Below, piece by piece: positions 43,096 through 53,348 of a stretch of DNA of 64,000 nucleotides (positions are counted from its first letter, which is position 1; every line of letters starts with the position of its first letter). This DNA comes from Aaosphaeria pasadenensis (taxonomy: Eukaryota > Ascomycota > Dothideomycetes > Pleosporales): NCBI GenBank assembly GCA_022813625.1, contig JAKLMB010000001.1:1116001-1180000 (forward strand). The letters run 5' to 3'. The notes under the pieces are model-generated. The model had not been told where the DNA came from, did not search any database, and saw only the letters and a list, made by a program, of their open reading frames with translations. Made by a program: the position numbers and the translations under genes.

Positions 43096-44911
43096 TTGTC
43101 ATCAACGTATGGGTTTGTAGACGGAGTTTGGTGTCTTAGAGAGGAAGAATTTGTAACAACATGTATTTGAAGGATTCGCATTTTTCGGTAATCATAGGGA
43201 ACGGAGTTCATGTTTTTGAATTTCGGCATCTCCATTGAGTGCCGCGTTGGAAGGGAATGTTCATGGCCATCGTTACCCAACGATTTGCCTACAGTTCGTG
43301 CCACTTGACCGCTACAATCATATATACCCGCATATACTTTGGTTCGTTCGGTTATGGATTTTTGGGTTTGGATTTGGATTCTCGGATTACCACTACCACG
43401 GCCTTCTTTTTTTAATGCAAATTTCTGTTTTTGGGGATTGGTTCACAACTTTACACACTTCTCCTGTAACAAACAAAGCTGTCTTTTGGAACTGACAATC
43501 AGCCAAGGAAACACAGGACCACGAAACTACGGATCAACATAACTAGGATTTGATTTGGTTTCATGCTCTCCGAGCATTCTTACCGCCAGATACAGGACCA
43601 TCAGAACTGAAGATAAACACTGATATCGGACGATGACACGTCACTTATTCAGAGCTCGAGAATCTCTGCCACATCAATTCGAGGCTTCTCACAATCTGAG
43701 CCGTCGATAGTCTTTCCCCTGCTCTGTACATCCCTCGACTTGGGCCTCAATTCTCCAAATTGTGTAATTTCTGCCCAGATGGTTCATCTAATTGGTTGTG
43801 CGAAATTTCCCATGCCTCACCGAACATGCCAGCACGCGTTTTCGTGCTTCGTTGTGCAAAAAACAGTCAGTCCAATGCTAGGTGCCGCACCACTTTTCGC
43901 TGGCTCTCTCGAAACAGCGGTGAGCTGGCAAGGCTGAGAATGTGGCTCGTTCGAGATTCTCAATACTCAAATCTACGTACAGTACGTGTCAAGAAACAGG
44001 TACGCCTCAGTGAACAGAGCTTTTTCCACAGAACAGTAGGATCCAGCCAGCCAGGGCTCTTGAAAGGGAGTCGACCAACCCAGACGTAGCCCCAGTTCCC
44101 GTCTCTTTGTTATGGCTGATATCTTGGTAGATTGATAGCTTCCTCAAGTTTCACGCATCTATCTCTCGCACGGCTGCAGCAACAGCAACAGCATCACTTA
44201 GCACCAGCAGCAAGCCATGCAGCAGCGCCATGCACAAAGAAAACACACACCGCATGTCCCGCCAAGCGATCTTATCAAGGTCAGCCCAGTAGGGCTGGGA
44301 AAAGAAAGTTGAGATTCCTGCACGAGTTGAAGCAAATGAGTCACATCGATGAGTCTTTTGGACACGGCAGGTGTGTTAGGACAAGCAGTGTGCACTTTTC
44401 GTTTGTAGGTGCGGGGTGTGTCTCTTGCATCTACGAGCTATCAACAGGCTGTAGTTGCAGGCAAATGAAATGTTGCCTTATGCAGTTGTGCTCCGTGCAG
44501 GATATTTGCATCCATCCAATAGGGTGTGACTACCCCGTACTGGCAATTCTCTTGACTTGTGATTTGCTTGGATGATTGTGTTCTGAAAGGGATTGGCAGC
44601 GAGCGATCCTGCACACAATCCTTGTGGGCGAGTTGATAACCTTGACCGTTGACGTAGGTACGATATTGGAACTAGGTGGTTGTGGTTATCAGTTTCCTGA
44701 AGCATCCCCAACTTTCGTTTGCAGTTTCCGACATACATAGTACATGTCTTCAGCCTTGCACCCGATCTAGCATGATGCCCGCGTTCCCCCTCATCCCGGC
44801 AAGCATTCTTCCCGCAACAAACAAATAACAACAAAAAGAAAACAGGTTCCGAGCAAGTCCATCATTCCTTCATTTCCATCCAAACCGGGAACCCCTCCCT
44901 TCCTCCCGTCC

Positions 44912-44945
44912 TTTCCCTTCCCTTCCCTTCCCTTCCCTTCCCTTC
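44912..44945 (+). repeat. CCCTT pentanucleotide microsatellite
   Basis: Six to seven perfect CCCTT units in a pyrimidine-rich stretch. No gene is nearby. Confidence 0.9.
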
Positions 44946-46595
44946 ACTCCTGAAGGATTCTTCCTCATCTTCTATCTCTTCCTTTTACCCTGAACGAGCA
45001 AGTGAAGCGAATTAACAGGAGACAGAAACAGAACAGACCCAGACTTCAGGTGGAAAGCCTCTATCCATCGTTTAGTGGCATTCTTCCCAGGGTCATGGTT
45101 ACTTTAAGCGCGTTGTTGCATTGGCTGGGAGCAACTGCCCACATCCCTGGGAATTGGTTCAAAGTGAGGCAACCAATCATCGTCTCCTTCGTCTGCGCAT
45201 TTCATGTAAGGAAACGCAAATTGGATGCCACACTCGGCACCCAAGACTTCAGATGCCACACACACTCTAGACTCTGTCTCACAAGCACGGGGAGCACGGG
45301 ACGTAACCGTGGCCGTGCAACCGTGCAATTAGCAGATCCACTACAGGGATTCAGTGTGCACTGTCTATGTACTGCATATACAGTAGTAATGTACTGTCTA
45401 CTGTGTATTGTGTACAGTGTAACATGTGAGAGATCCTTGGCTACTAATCGTTATTTCGGGCCGCTCATCGGCATCCATCCCGCAGCCGACAGTCTTTCCC
45501 ATTCCGTACATATCATTCACCTAGGAGGCCGCTCCGTCCTCGACGTTCGTCCTCGCGTGCAGGCAGTCAGCCTACTGTGTACAGGCAACCAAACACTGCT
45601 TTCCCTCACAGAAACGTGCATGTACCATAGAGTCAGAGGCGACCGTCGTTATCAGACAACGCCGGAATAGGTTACTCTTGCATCTTGCCTTGCTTATCAA
45701 AAAGGTCATCTGCCTCTTTCTGCGCAACGAACTCCACGCCCCATAGGAAACTGCCGAGACCAGCTGCGAGTATGTCGATGAGCACATGCGCGTTTTCGCA
45801 TGCGCGCGTTCGAGGGACGTCATCAACTTACGACATTGCCTGCTAACTACCAGCTATGGGCAAATCGGCGCCGAAGCCCATTCGCTTGGTTTATGTAGGC
45901 TGCAGATGGGGCACGTTTGGTGATCATGGCCACCGCTCGTGGAGGTCAGATCATCGTTGCCGTAGCTACTCAGCCTTCCTGACATCGCTTCCACCGTGTC
46001 GATGACCATTCTTGGCTCTTTCCTTCGCAGCCGTTGATGCTTAATTGGACGGGAGCTAAATTGCTGCCTTTCTTCCCTATTAGAGATATTGAACCGTGGG
46101 GGTGTTGGTAATAATTGTATAGACGGTCAGAAGAGATGTTTAGCGGCTAAGACAGATATTCAAGCCTCGATACCTTGAGGACCTCAGCTCTTGGAAAAGC
46201 AAAGACCAATCTTCTTGTTGCTCATCTAGTGCTGCTATATCAAAGTGAAAAATGAGCCGCAAATGGACGATTCCAGGTTAAAATATATACGTTCTCTTCA
46301 TGGCTGTCCAAAACACAATCTGCTGGACGGTGCAACTTAAATATTGCAAGAATGACAATTCATAGATCCGCAAACTGTAACTTATGTTGAATAGATGAAA
46401 TAGCAAAAAATGGAAGAGTATCATGGTATGAATCATACCCATTCCATGTGCATCTGAGATTTGTTATCTTGGTTCGATAGATGTAGCTATAGAAGACTCA
46501 GTCTATCAAACTGTAGCAGACCGTACCAACTGAACACTGAGCCCATAACGAACATATCAAAATGTGATCGCATGCATCATGCCAAATGTATATTG

Positions 46596-47080
46596 TTATT
46601 TACTACAATTGCTTGATGCTACAATGGTTTCACTATCCTCCTTCAGGACAGACATCCTGACTCCGGTCCACCACTTCACCATCTCATCCCACACATACGA
46701 CCATCCATCCAACTTCACGCGTGTATCAGCAAAAAGAGCAATAGACTCACTCCAATATCTACTCCTTACGGCCGGGTGTATCAAGAACTTCGCTAGATCA
46801 AACTGACCCCGGAAGGATACCACAGCCATCCAAGACGCACCCCCCATTCAAGCCGTCCTCGTTCGCATCGTGAGCAAGCCGTTCCATTTCTCGCCTTGCA
46901 ATCGACGCATTCGTCACCCTCTAAGCTTGCCCTTACGGCGTCGGAGAACAGCTTCTGAAAGTCAGAAGGCGTTTCATGAAAAATCTGGCAACCCAAATCC
47001 GCGCGATGGAGTGTCGTGGCGCAGTGACTACAGTCCAACTCAACACTGAGCTGGGAATGCATAATCCCGATCCCATTCAT
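46596..47080 (-). CDS. Small Cys-rich protein of unknown function with an apparent frameshift
   Basis: Two overlapping minus-strand frames read as one protein. The first, from the ATG at 47080 (MNGIGIMHSQ), contains three Cys pairs suggesting zinc binding: CSHC, CVDC and CSRC. It also has DFQKLFSDAVRASLEGDE and ends soon after RGRLEW. The second continues with FRGQFDLAKFLIHPAV, WSESIALFADTRVKLDGW and VKWWTGVRMSVLKE to a TAA at 46596. The switch is at a run of six G (plus-strand C6, 46840-46845); one extra G would join them in frame. The alternative is a 38-nt GT-AG intron (GTGCGT...GTCAG) joining EWG to FDLAK, short for this genome and without a clear branch site. The family is not recognised. 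It is a pseudogene, an assembly error or a very short intron. Confidence 0.45.
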
Positions 47081-47355
47081 GCATTTTATTGAAGAGGATG
47101 TCACTGCCAAAGTGCTACGGTGCTGTGGTCTTTTATAGAGACCGCCTCTGGAGGAAGTTCGTCGATCTTGGAGGTTCAAGCGTGAAGATGCTCGTTGGAA
47201 ACATATGCGGAAACGTCATCCCCTTTGGTGCTAACGAATTGAACTGAAAGAATTTCCAGGTCTTTCGATATAATAAACACTGTAATTGACTACACTATCG
47301 ATGTGCAACAACTGGCTGTGCAAGCTAGTAACTTTGACATTACTCCCCAACTAAT

Positions 47356-48954
47356 CTACAATTGACATCGCAGCGGTGGACCCACAAGCTCTTCCGATGC
47401 ATTAGCATCCTGAACCGACTCGGGTCTCTCAGCCCGCCTATTCGACCACCAGTACACTCCCATCAACACAGCCGTAATCGCAATCGACGCAACATAAAGC
47501 AATAGAATAGCCAAAAACCCACGCTGGTACCTCGGCGCATCAGACTCGCGGAACATCTGCTGGCCCGCCAGACCGCCGAGATTAGATCCGATGACGACGA
47601 AGGCAAGGCCGATGCTGCGCTTCTCGGGCGTGCGGGCATTGACGCTGAGCCATGCGTCGTTGAGGCCCTGCGCGAGAGCATTGCCACTTCCCAAGAAGGT
47701 GAAGACCCAGTACCTCGTCCATTTGTCGGAGCGGAGCGGTAGACCGTAAAGCGCGCCTGCGAAGGCCATAGACCATGCGAATGCGACTATGCACCATGGT
47801 CCACGGAGATCAGTCGCATCAGACGCGTATGATATGGCGAAGGAAAACACCACGACCAAGAAGCTGCTGACGGAGTTCAATGCGTTCGCTCTTGTCTTTG
47901 AAAATCCCAGGCTTTTGATCACGGACGGGCCGTAGAGTTGGAGTCCGCCTTTCGGCGCAAGACTGGCGAGATTGAGAATCAGATGGAGCCATAGTCTTAC
48001 GTCCGTGAATGCTTCTTTGATATGCGCCCAGGAGATCTGGGCTCTGGCGGCACTCTTAGTAACACGCGCGCCCATGATCGCTCTGTCCTTGTCCGTGAAA
48101 AGATCCCAGTATCCGTGGATGGGCTTAGTATGAGAGGCACTTCGGGGTAGGAATAGGACGAAAAGCAGGAAAACAACCAGAGTCATAATTCCCTCGACTA
48201 AAGAGCATGTGGTCAGCACGTTTCAGTCAAGTCATTTGCGAACAACCTACTAATAAAGAGCCATTGCCAGCCTGAAAGACCAGCTTGGCCGGCGAGGTTC
48301 AATATTCCAGCCGCCATCAGAGAACCGGTAGCAGTGGCAAAGTAGTTTCCGAAGTAGAAGATGGCGGTTCTAAGAGCAAGCTCCTCTCTGGTGTAAAACA
48401 ATGAGAGGACATATTGCCCTCCGGGAATGTATCCACCTTCAAACAGTCCCAGCAGAAAGCGAGTGGCATAGAACGAGTGGATGTTGGTACACCAGGCCTG
48501 AGTCAAGGCGATGGTACCCCAGATGCACATCTGTCCAGTGAGCCAAATAGGGGCACCGACTTTCTGGAGAAGGATGTTGGAAGGCAACTCAGCAACAACG
48601 ATACCTGCCAGCATCAATTGATTACCGAGGTTCACATCGTCCCTCGTAATTCCCAGGTCTTTGGTCAACGTATCTGTGAGAGCGTTGGAAATGTTGCTGC
48701 GATCTAGTTGGAGGACGAAGAAGCCAAGGACGAGTAAAGGCATCAGATAGCAGTCGAGCCTGTTAAACACATCAGCGCCTAGGTCGTAGCCGATTTCCTC
48801 GAACTCACTTTCGTAGAAGTCTTTTCTCTTCCTTCGCGGTCCACGCAATGGCTTCTCCATTCCGGTCAGGTATGGATACATCGGTTGGAAACTGTTTTTC
48901 ATCTACCCCTCCCATTGATTTGGTAGCAGATGATTGATCGTTCGATGTAGCCAT
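47356..48954 (-). CDS. MFS permease, allantoate permease (Dal5/ACS) type
   Basis: Predicted 12-span importer of an organic anion, 498 residues. Exons are 48954-48809, 48759-48251 and 48197-47356. The first exon supplies the family's start, with AWTAKEEKRLLRK spliced at AA|G to LDCYLMPLLVLGFFVLQLD. Without that splice the open frame suggests a different, non-homologous N-terminus. Family marks include LQLDRSNISNA after span 1, PSNILLQKVG in span 3, RFLLGLFEGGYIPG in span 4 and the duplicated-half element SKTRANALNS in the second half. The stop is 276 bp from the neighbouring frameshifted gene. The divergent partner 475 bp away is an arylsulfatase, so a sulfate ester or sulfonate is a reasonable but unproven substrate. 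Confidence 0.9.
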
Positions 48955-49429
48955 GATTGCTCAGTGATGATGATTTCAAAACAACTGAGCATGAGCACCT
49001 GCCATAGCATAGGCAGAACGGCCAATTATATGTCTAACATTGCGCGATCATCCTCATAGTTGACGTGCGACGACACTATGATGCTTCCGTCTCCTTTTGC
49101 GGAGAGAGATACTCGGGAAGTGGGTTCTGTTCGGAGGTCGCCAGAATAATGAGGTTGGGGCAGTTCTGAATTATAGACTTTGTCGGAGGTGAGCGTCGGC
49201 GGTCAGCGACGGACCGAATCGTAGCGTGGTCGCAATGGCAGGTCTTGCGACAATTAAATAATATGTGCACGATAGTCACTCAACCTTATGCTTAAATATG
49301 TCAGAACCCTCTACAAACAAATAAGATAGTGATATTGCTTCAGCCACCTGATTGCGCATCTAACTTCGCTACTTTACCGATATCGACCTCAAAGAAACAA
49401 CCTACGAGCTTCAAAATCCGATCTTAGCC
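48955..49429. promoter_or_regulatory. Divergent promoter shared by the permease and arylsulfatase genes
   Basis: 475 bp. TCGGAGGT occurs twice in direct orientation (49131-49138 and 49183-49190). It is followed by a CGG-dense stretch and an inverted CGG-A-CCG at 49210-49216. Zn2Cys6 proteins usually bind CGG triplets, and such a regulator is encoded in the same cluster. The pairing is inference. Confidence 0.4.
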
Positions 49430-50770
49430 ATGTCCAAAGACCCGAGCCATCCCAACATTGTACTCATCCTAGCAGATAACTTAGGATGGGGCGAGCTCGG
49501 CTGTTATGGAGGAGGTGCACTTCGCGGTGCACCAACACCTCGAATAGATGATTTTTCCACTGAGGGACTACTCCTCCACAACTTCAATGTGGAGAGTGAC
49601 TGCGTCCCTACGCGTTCAGCTTTGATGACTGGGCGCCATCCAATCCGAACAGGGTGCCGTCAATCGGTGCCAGCTGGCTTCCCGCAAGGTCTCACAGCAT
49701 GGGAAAAGACATTGCCTGAGTGCCTAAAACAACGTGGCTATGCAACAGCTCACCATGGCAAGTGGCACCTTGGAGACATACCGGGAAGGTATCCATCAGA
49801 TCGAGGCTTTGACGAGTGGTTTGGAATCCCAAGAACAACGGATGAAAGCCAATTCACATCCGCGGTTGGATTTGATGCGGAGGTGGCCGAATTGCCCTAC
49901 ATCATGAAAGGCATTGCAGGCCAGGACTCCGAGAATGTTTGCGTCTACGACCTAGACAAGCGACGGCTCATTGATGAGATGCTCGTAGATAAGAGCAAAG
50001 ACTGGTTATCTAGACAGGCGGCGGCTGAGGTGCCATTCTTCCTTTACCATCCACTAGTACACCTCCACTTCCCCACACTACCGCACCCAGACTTCGAACG
50101 GAAGACGGGTAACGGCGAGTTTGCGGACTCGATGGCGGAGATGGACTACCGTGTCGGTCAACTCCTTGATCATATTGATGATATCGGGGTGCGGGAGAAC
50201 ACAGTAGTGATATTTGCATCGGATAATGGTCCAGAGTTCCGTCCGCCTTATCGAGGAACTGCGGGTCCTTGGTCGGGAACTTATCATACAGCAATGGAAG
50301 GTAGTCTCCGAGTGCCTTTCATAATCAGGTGGCCGGGGAAGGTACCAAAGAACGTAACTTCCAACGAGACCGTTCATGTTACGGATATCCTCACCACCAT
50401 TCTAGCCATGACTGGTGCTGAAAAGCCTCTAGACCGACCAATTGATGGAATTGATCAGACCAGGTTCCTCCAGAATCCCGCATCGGAAAGGAGCGAGCGA
50501 GATGGTTTCCTTTTCTACATCAAGGATGAGTTACGAGCGGTAAAATGGAAGCATTGGAAGCTACATTTGGTGTGGGAGCCGAAGGTGAATCAGTCCTCGG
50601 GAAAGTTGGAATCGCCTTATCTTTTTAACATCATGCGCGATCCGAAAGAGGAGACTGATATTCTGGCCTACAATACCTGGGTATTGCAGCCAATGATGAG
50701 ATTGCGGGCAAACTTTGAGAAAAGTCTCAAAAATGACCCAGCTCCACCAGATCCTCTCAAGAATATGTAG
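49430..50770 (+). CDS. Arylsulfatase-type sulfatase, cytosolic
   Basis: Hydrolyses sulfate esters to an alcohol or phenol plus sulfate. Intronless, 446 residues, with no signal peptide (MSKDPSHPNIVLILADNLGW). The activation motif is Cys58-Val-Pro-Thr-Arg62 with TGR at 67-69; Cys58 would be converted to formylglycine. The metal site shows Asp16-Asn17 where many members have Asp-Asp, and SDNGPEF late in the first domain supplies further ligands. HHGKWHLGD is the conserved Lys/His substrate segment. The C-terminal subdomain has the usual FNIMRDPKEETD strand. The product is compact compared with secreted sulfatases. It is divergent from the permease and convergent with the Zn2Cys6 gene (94 bp between stops), a likely sulfur-scavenging unit. 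Substrate unknown. Confidence 0.92.
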   Translation: MSKDPSHPNIVLILADNLGWGELGCYGGGALRGAPTPRIDDFSTEGLLLHNFNVESDCVPTRSALMTGRHPIRTGCRQSVPAGFPQGLTAWEKTLPECLKQRGYATAHHGKWHLGDIPGRYPSDRGFDEWFGIPRTTDESQFTSAVGFDAEVAELPYIMKGIAGQDSENVCVYDLDKRRLIDEMLVDKSKDWLSRQAAAEVPFFLYHPLVHLHFPTLPHPDFERKTGNGEFADSMAEMDYRVGQLLDHIDDIGVRENTVVIFASDNGPEFRPPYRGTAGPWSGTYHTAMEGSLRVPFIIRWPGKVPKNVTSNETVHVTDILTTILAMTGAEKPLDRPIDGIDQTRFLQNPASERSERDGFLFYIKDELRAVKWKHWKLHLVWEPKVNQSSGKLESPYLFNIMRDPKEETDILAYNTWVLQPMMRLRANFEKSLKNDPAPPDPLKNM

Positions 50771-50864
50771 ATAGTCCAAGTCAATGTGAAGTTGGGAAGA
50801 GGAAACTTTGTAGTAACACACAGTCTTAGTATCTTTGTATGAAATGGTTCTCGATATTGATGCA

Positions 50865-52762
50865 TCATGATTCGCCCCTCGGAAATAGATACTGCACGTT
50901 GAGATTCGGTAGCATAAAATGGTCTGCCGTCAGGCTAGATGGGTCTGCGGGGATTATAGCATCATTACCCAGCATCGGAAATAAGTCTGTGCCTTGGTGG
51001 ATTTGTGGCTGCGATTGGGGGTCTTGTCCAGCCGCCGGTCGTCGGAGTGACCGGCAAAGAATATCGAATGTGTCCCGGCAGTGTTTCCCCGCAGGATATC
51101 TTTCAACCATTCCCCAAAGGACCGAGGAACAAGAGGTTAACGACGCCTGCATGGAGTCCCCATCGTACTCAAGCCCCGTTGGCCAGTGCTTGAGACTATA
51201 GACAAGGGCAACGCCGGCACGAAAAAGGTTATGAACAGTGCGCCAGTAGAAACGTAACTTTCCATCGCGGAACGAGGAGCGGTAGGCTTCGATGCTGCCT
51301 TGGGCGCAATCTGCGAGGAATATTGTATCATCGCTGGACATCGACGGCATGTGACGTGACGGTGAAAAGAGCTGAAGTAGTGAATTGTAGAGACAACCGT
51401 CAAAAATCTCCATTGGTGCCAATTGAGATGGGAACTGGTGGAGCGGCATCGTGGCACGCCAGTCGTACAGCCTTCGGCGCATGTCATCTCTCCAAAGCTC
51501 GTAATTAAACGCCATCGATAATAGTGGTTGCTTCTGATGCAGTACTTGCATGATCTCGGACTCCAGTTGTCGGTATCTTATAAGATGCAGCGCAAGGGCT
51601 TTTCGTGATGATTCGGGCTGGGGAAGTATTCCGTCCTCCGTGATGTAATTATCGTCTACGTCAACTGGCAGCGACACAAAGATGGCTTCGTCGGCAATTG
51701 ATACTGGGCGACCCAAGACAGTGCAAAGATTTCGCTCGAATGTGTAAGTAGCCCAAAAGAGGCGTTTTCGCCGGTCGAGAGAGAGTGGATCAAGTTGATG
51801 ATGCGGAGGAGGCTCATCATGAAGTCCGAGATCGATAGCTAGCCTCGTTGCCAACCCGACATAATGCCATGTTACTGAAGGGTGTGACGTGAACGATGAA
51901 AATTGTATGAGAAGTAATAGATTCTCCAGGTGTTCCAGGTCTCCAGTGAGTAGGTCAGCAGGGTTATCGAGAAGTAGGCATTTCGCAAAGGAGAAGAATG
52001 TATCAGCCCTGGAAGCAGGTATAGAAGAGTCGGTCCTGTTCAATAGCTGGATAGATATGGCCAGGATCATGAAAATCTTGTACCGTTCACGGATTCTAGT
52101 GCCATCGGCAGCTTCATCAAGCATACGAAGGACGTCGTTGCGGTAGAGAATGGGAACAAAGAAGTCGCAATGCTCAAAGTAAGCGTCAATGAGCCTTATC
52201 GATGTGGCATGAGCAGGCAATTGAACCGGGATATCCTGCTGCAACAAGTCTACGATCGACGATGAATTCAAGTCATTTCCAACTGACTGTTGAGGCAGTG
52301 TAGTAGTCCCGTCCTCGAAAAGGAGAAGTCGAAGCAGCGGCAACCCAGAACCAGTACCCATATATCGTGAATTCGAAAAACTAGACGAAGGTAAGGCAAC
52401 GAAGCTGGCTTGTTCCAATATGTGTTCTATGGTCACTGTGTCCGCTTCGTTCCGGGGTATCTGCCGGTCATTTGTACGATATTCCTGGAGTTGTCGTTCT
52501 AACTGGGCGACGTGGTCTTCAAGGCTTTTGAGGTAGCTTGAATCGATCAGGTTAGTAGTAATCTTTCACTATAAATATGGATGAACCACCTTCTTGGGAC
52601 TGCAGCTCCATCAGTGTCGTGACTAACGCACTCCACGCAAGCGCGTTCACAATTCGAACAGGCGGGGAGGTTTTGATCACAGCGTTGCTTTCGTGATTTG
52701 CATCGAGCACAGGCAGTCACATTAGAACGCCGCACATTAGACCTTTTAGAGTCAGGCGGCAT
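50865..52762 (-). CDS. Zn2Cys6 transcription factor with fungal-specific TF domain
   Basis: Nuclear DNA-binding regulator of 614 residues from exons 52762-52590 and 52536-50865. The intron joins VPR|SYLKSLEDHVAQLE across a split Ser codon. The binuclear zinc cluster is perfect: Cys18, 21, 28, 35, 38 and 45 with C-X2-C-X6-C-X6-C-X2-C-X6-C spacing. A short basic linker and a coiled-coil dimerisation helix follow (LEDHVAQLERQLQEY). The central region from about residue 150 carries the fungal TF homology domain (LIDAYFEHCDFFVPILYRND, RLAIDLGLHDEPP, RKRLFWATYTFERNL). It sits beside the arylsulfatase and permease genes and is the obvious candidate for their local regulator. CGG-rich sites in the 48955-49429 promoter fit that idea. 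Confidence 0.92.
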
Positions 52763-53348
52763 GACTTTAGATTGCTCCGTCGGTTTGGGGTTGATAATGG
52801 AGTGTCTGCTCCATCCAAAGTTCTGGGTACCATTGACTAGCTATTCGCAGCCGAGCTTGTCGGGTCTACCCGATGCTTCTAGACAGCATCGTTGTCGAAC
52901 TCGAAGCCCTACAAATCACTTCCTCGAATTAAAAGAAATCATTGTTTTTACTGTACGCAATGATGAAGCATTTGTTTCAATTCCCTGAAATATTTAAATG
53001 CGTCAGACTTGGTTAGGAAGCAGGTACAGTAGAAAATAGTAGAGAGCATCTGTTATCAGCCCTCAACACAGTCACAATTCAGTGGAGAGTTTTCAATTAA
53101 GATCTCATCTAGAATGATTAAGTTATGAAAGTAATATGGTATTTTATCTAGGATAAGGTTAACTGCAACTTGGTTCCACGGGGTGCAAGTAGATTCATTC
53201 CATCGTAGATATTTCCGATCCATAAATGTGGGGCGCCAAGATTTCCCAGACCCTGGCCAAATTTTTAAATCTTCAACCAGCAACTGCGAGCAAATCACGA
53301 ATACTTTTCCATACACAGATATTCGCTCACGATATACCAATTTTCACC
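52763..53348. promoter_or_regulatory. Divergent intergenic region, regulator gene and DBP9
   Basis: 586 bp, AT-rich in the middle, with no called gene. It carries the promoters of the Zn2Cys6 gene (left) and the helicase gene (right). No specific site was recognised. Confidence 0.45.

Larger units (their letters stand above)
42336..46595. other. Gene-poor region with minisatellites
   Basis: About 4.2 kb without a supportable gene. Minisatellites occupy 42714-43100 and a CCCTT microsatellite 44912-44945. The 222-codon plus-strand frame at 45002-45670 starts at GTG, has no motif and is not called. A TGTACTG/TACAGTG-rich patch near 45365-45425 is repetitive. No tRNA or transposon was recognised. 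Confidence 0.5.

Noticed and set aside
45002..45670. Plus-strand frame of 222 codons
   Set aside because: Begins at GTG with no ATG for the first 30 codons, no domain, low-complexity surroundings, no exon partner; likely chance.
48755..48902. Unspliced N-terminus (MKNSFQPMYPYL...) for the Dal5-type permease
   Set aside because: The spliced version from the ATG at 48954 restores the family motif WTAKEEKRLLRKLD; the unspliced start reads through the first intron.
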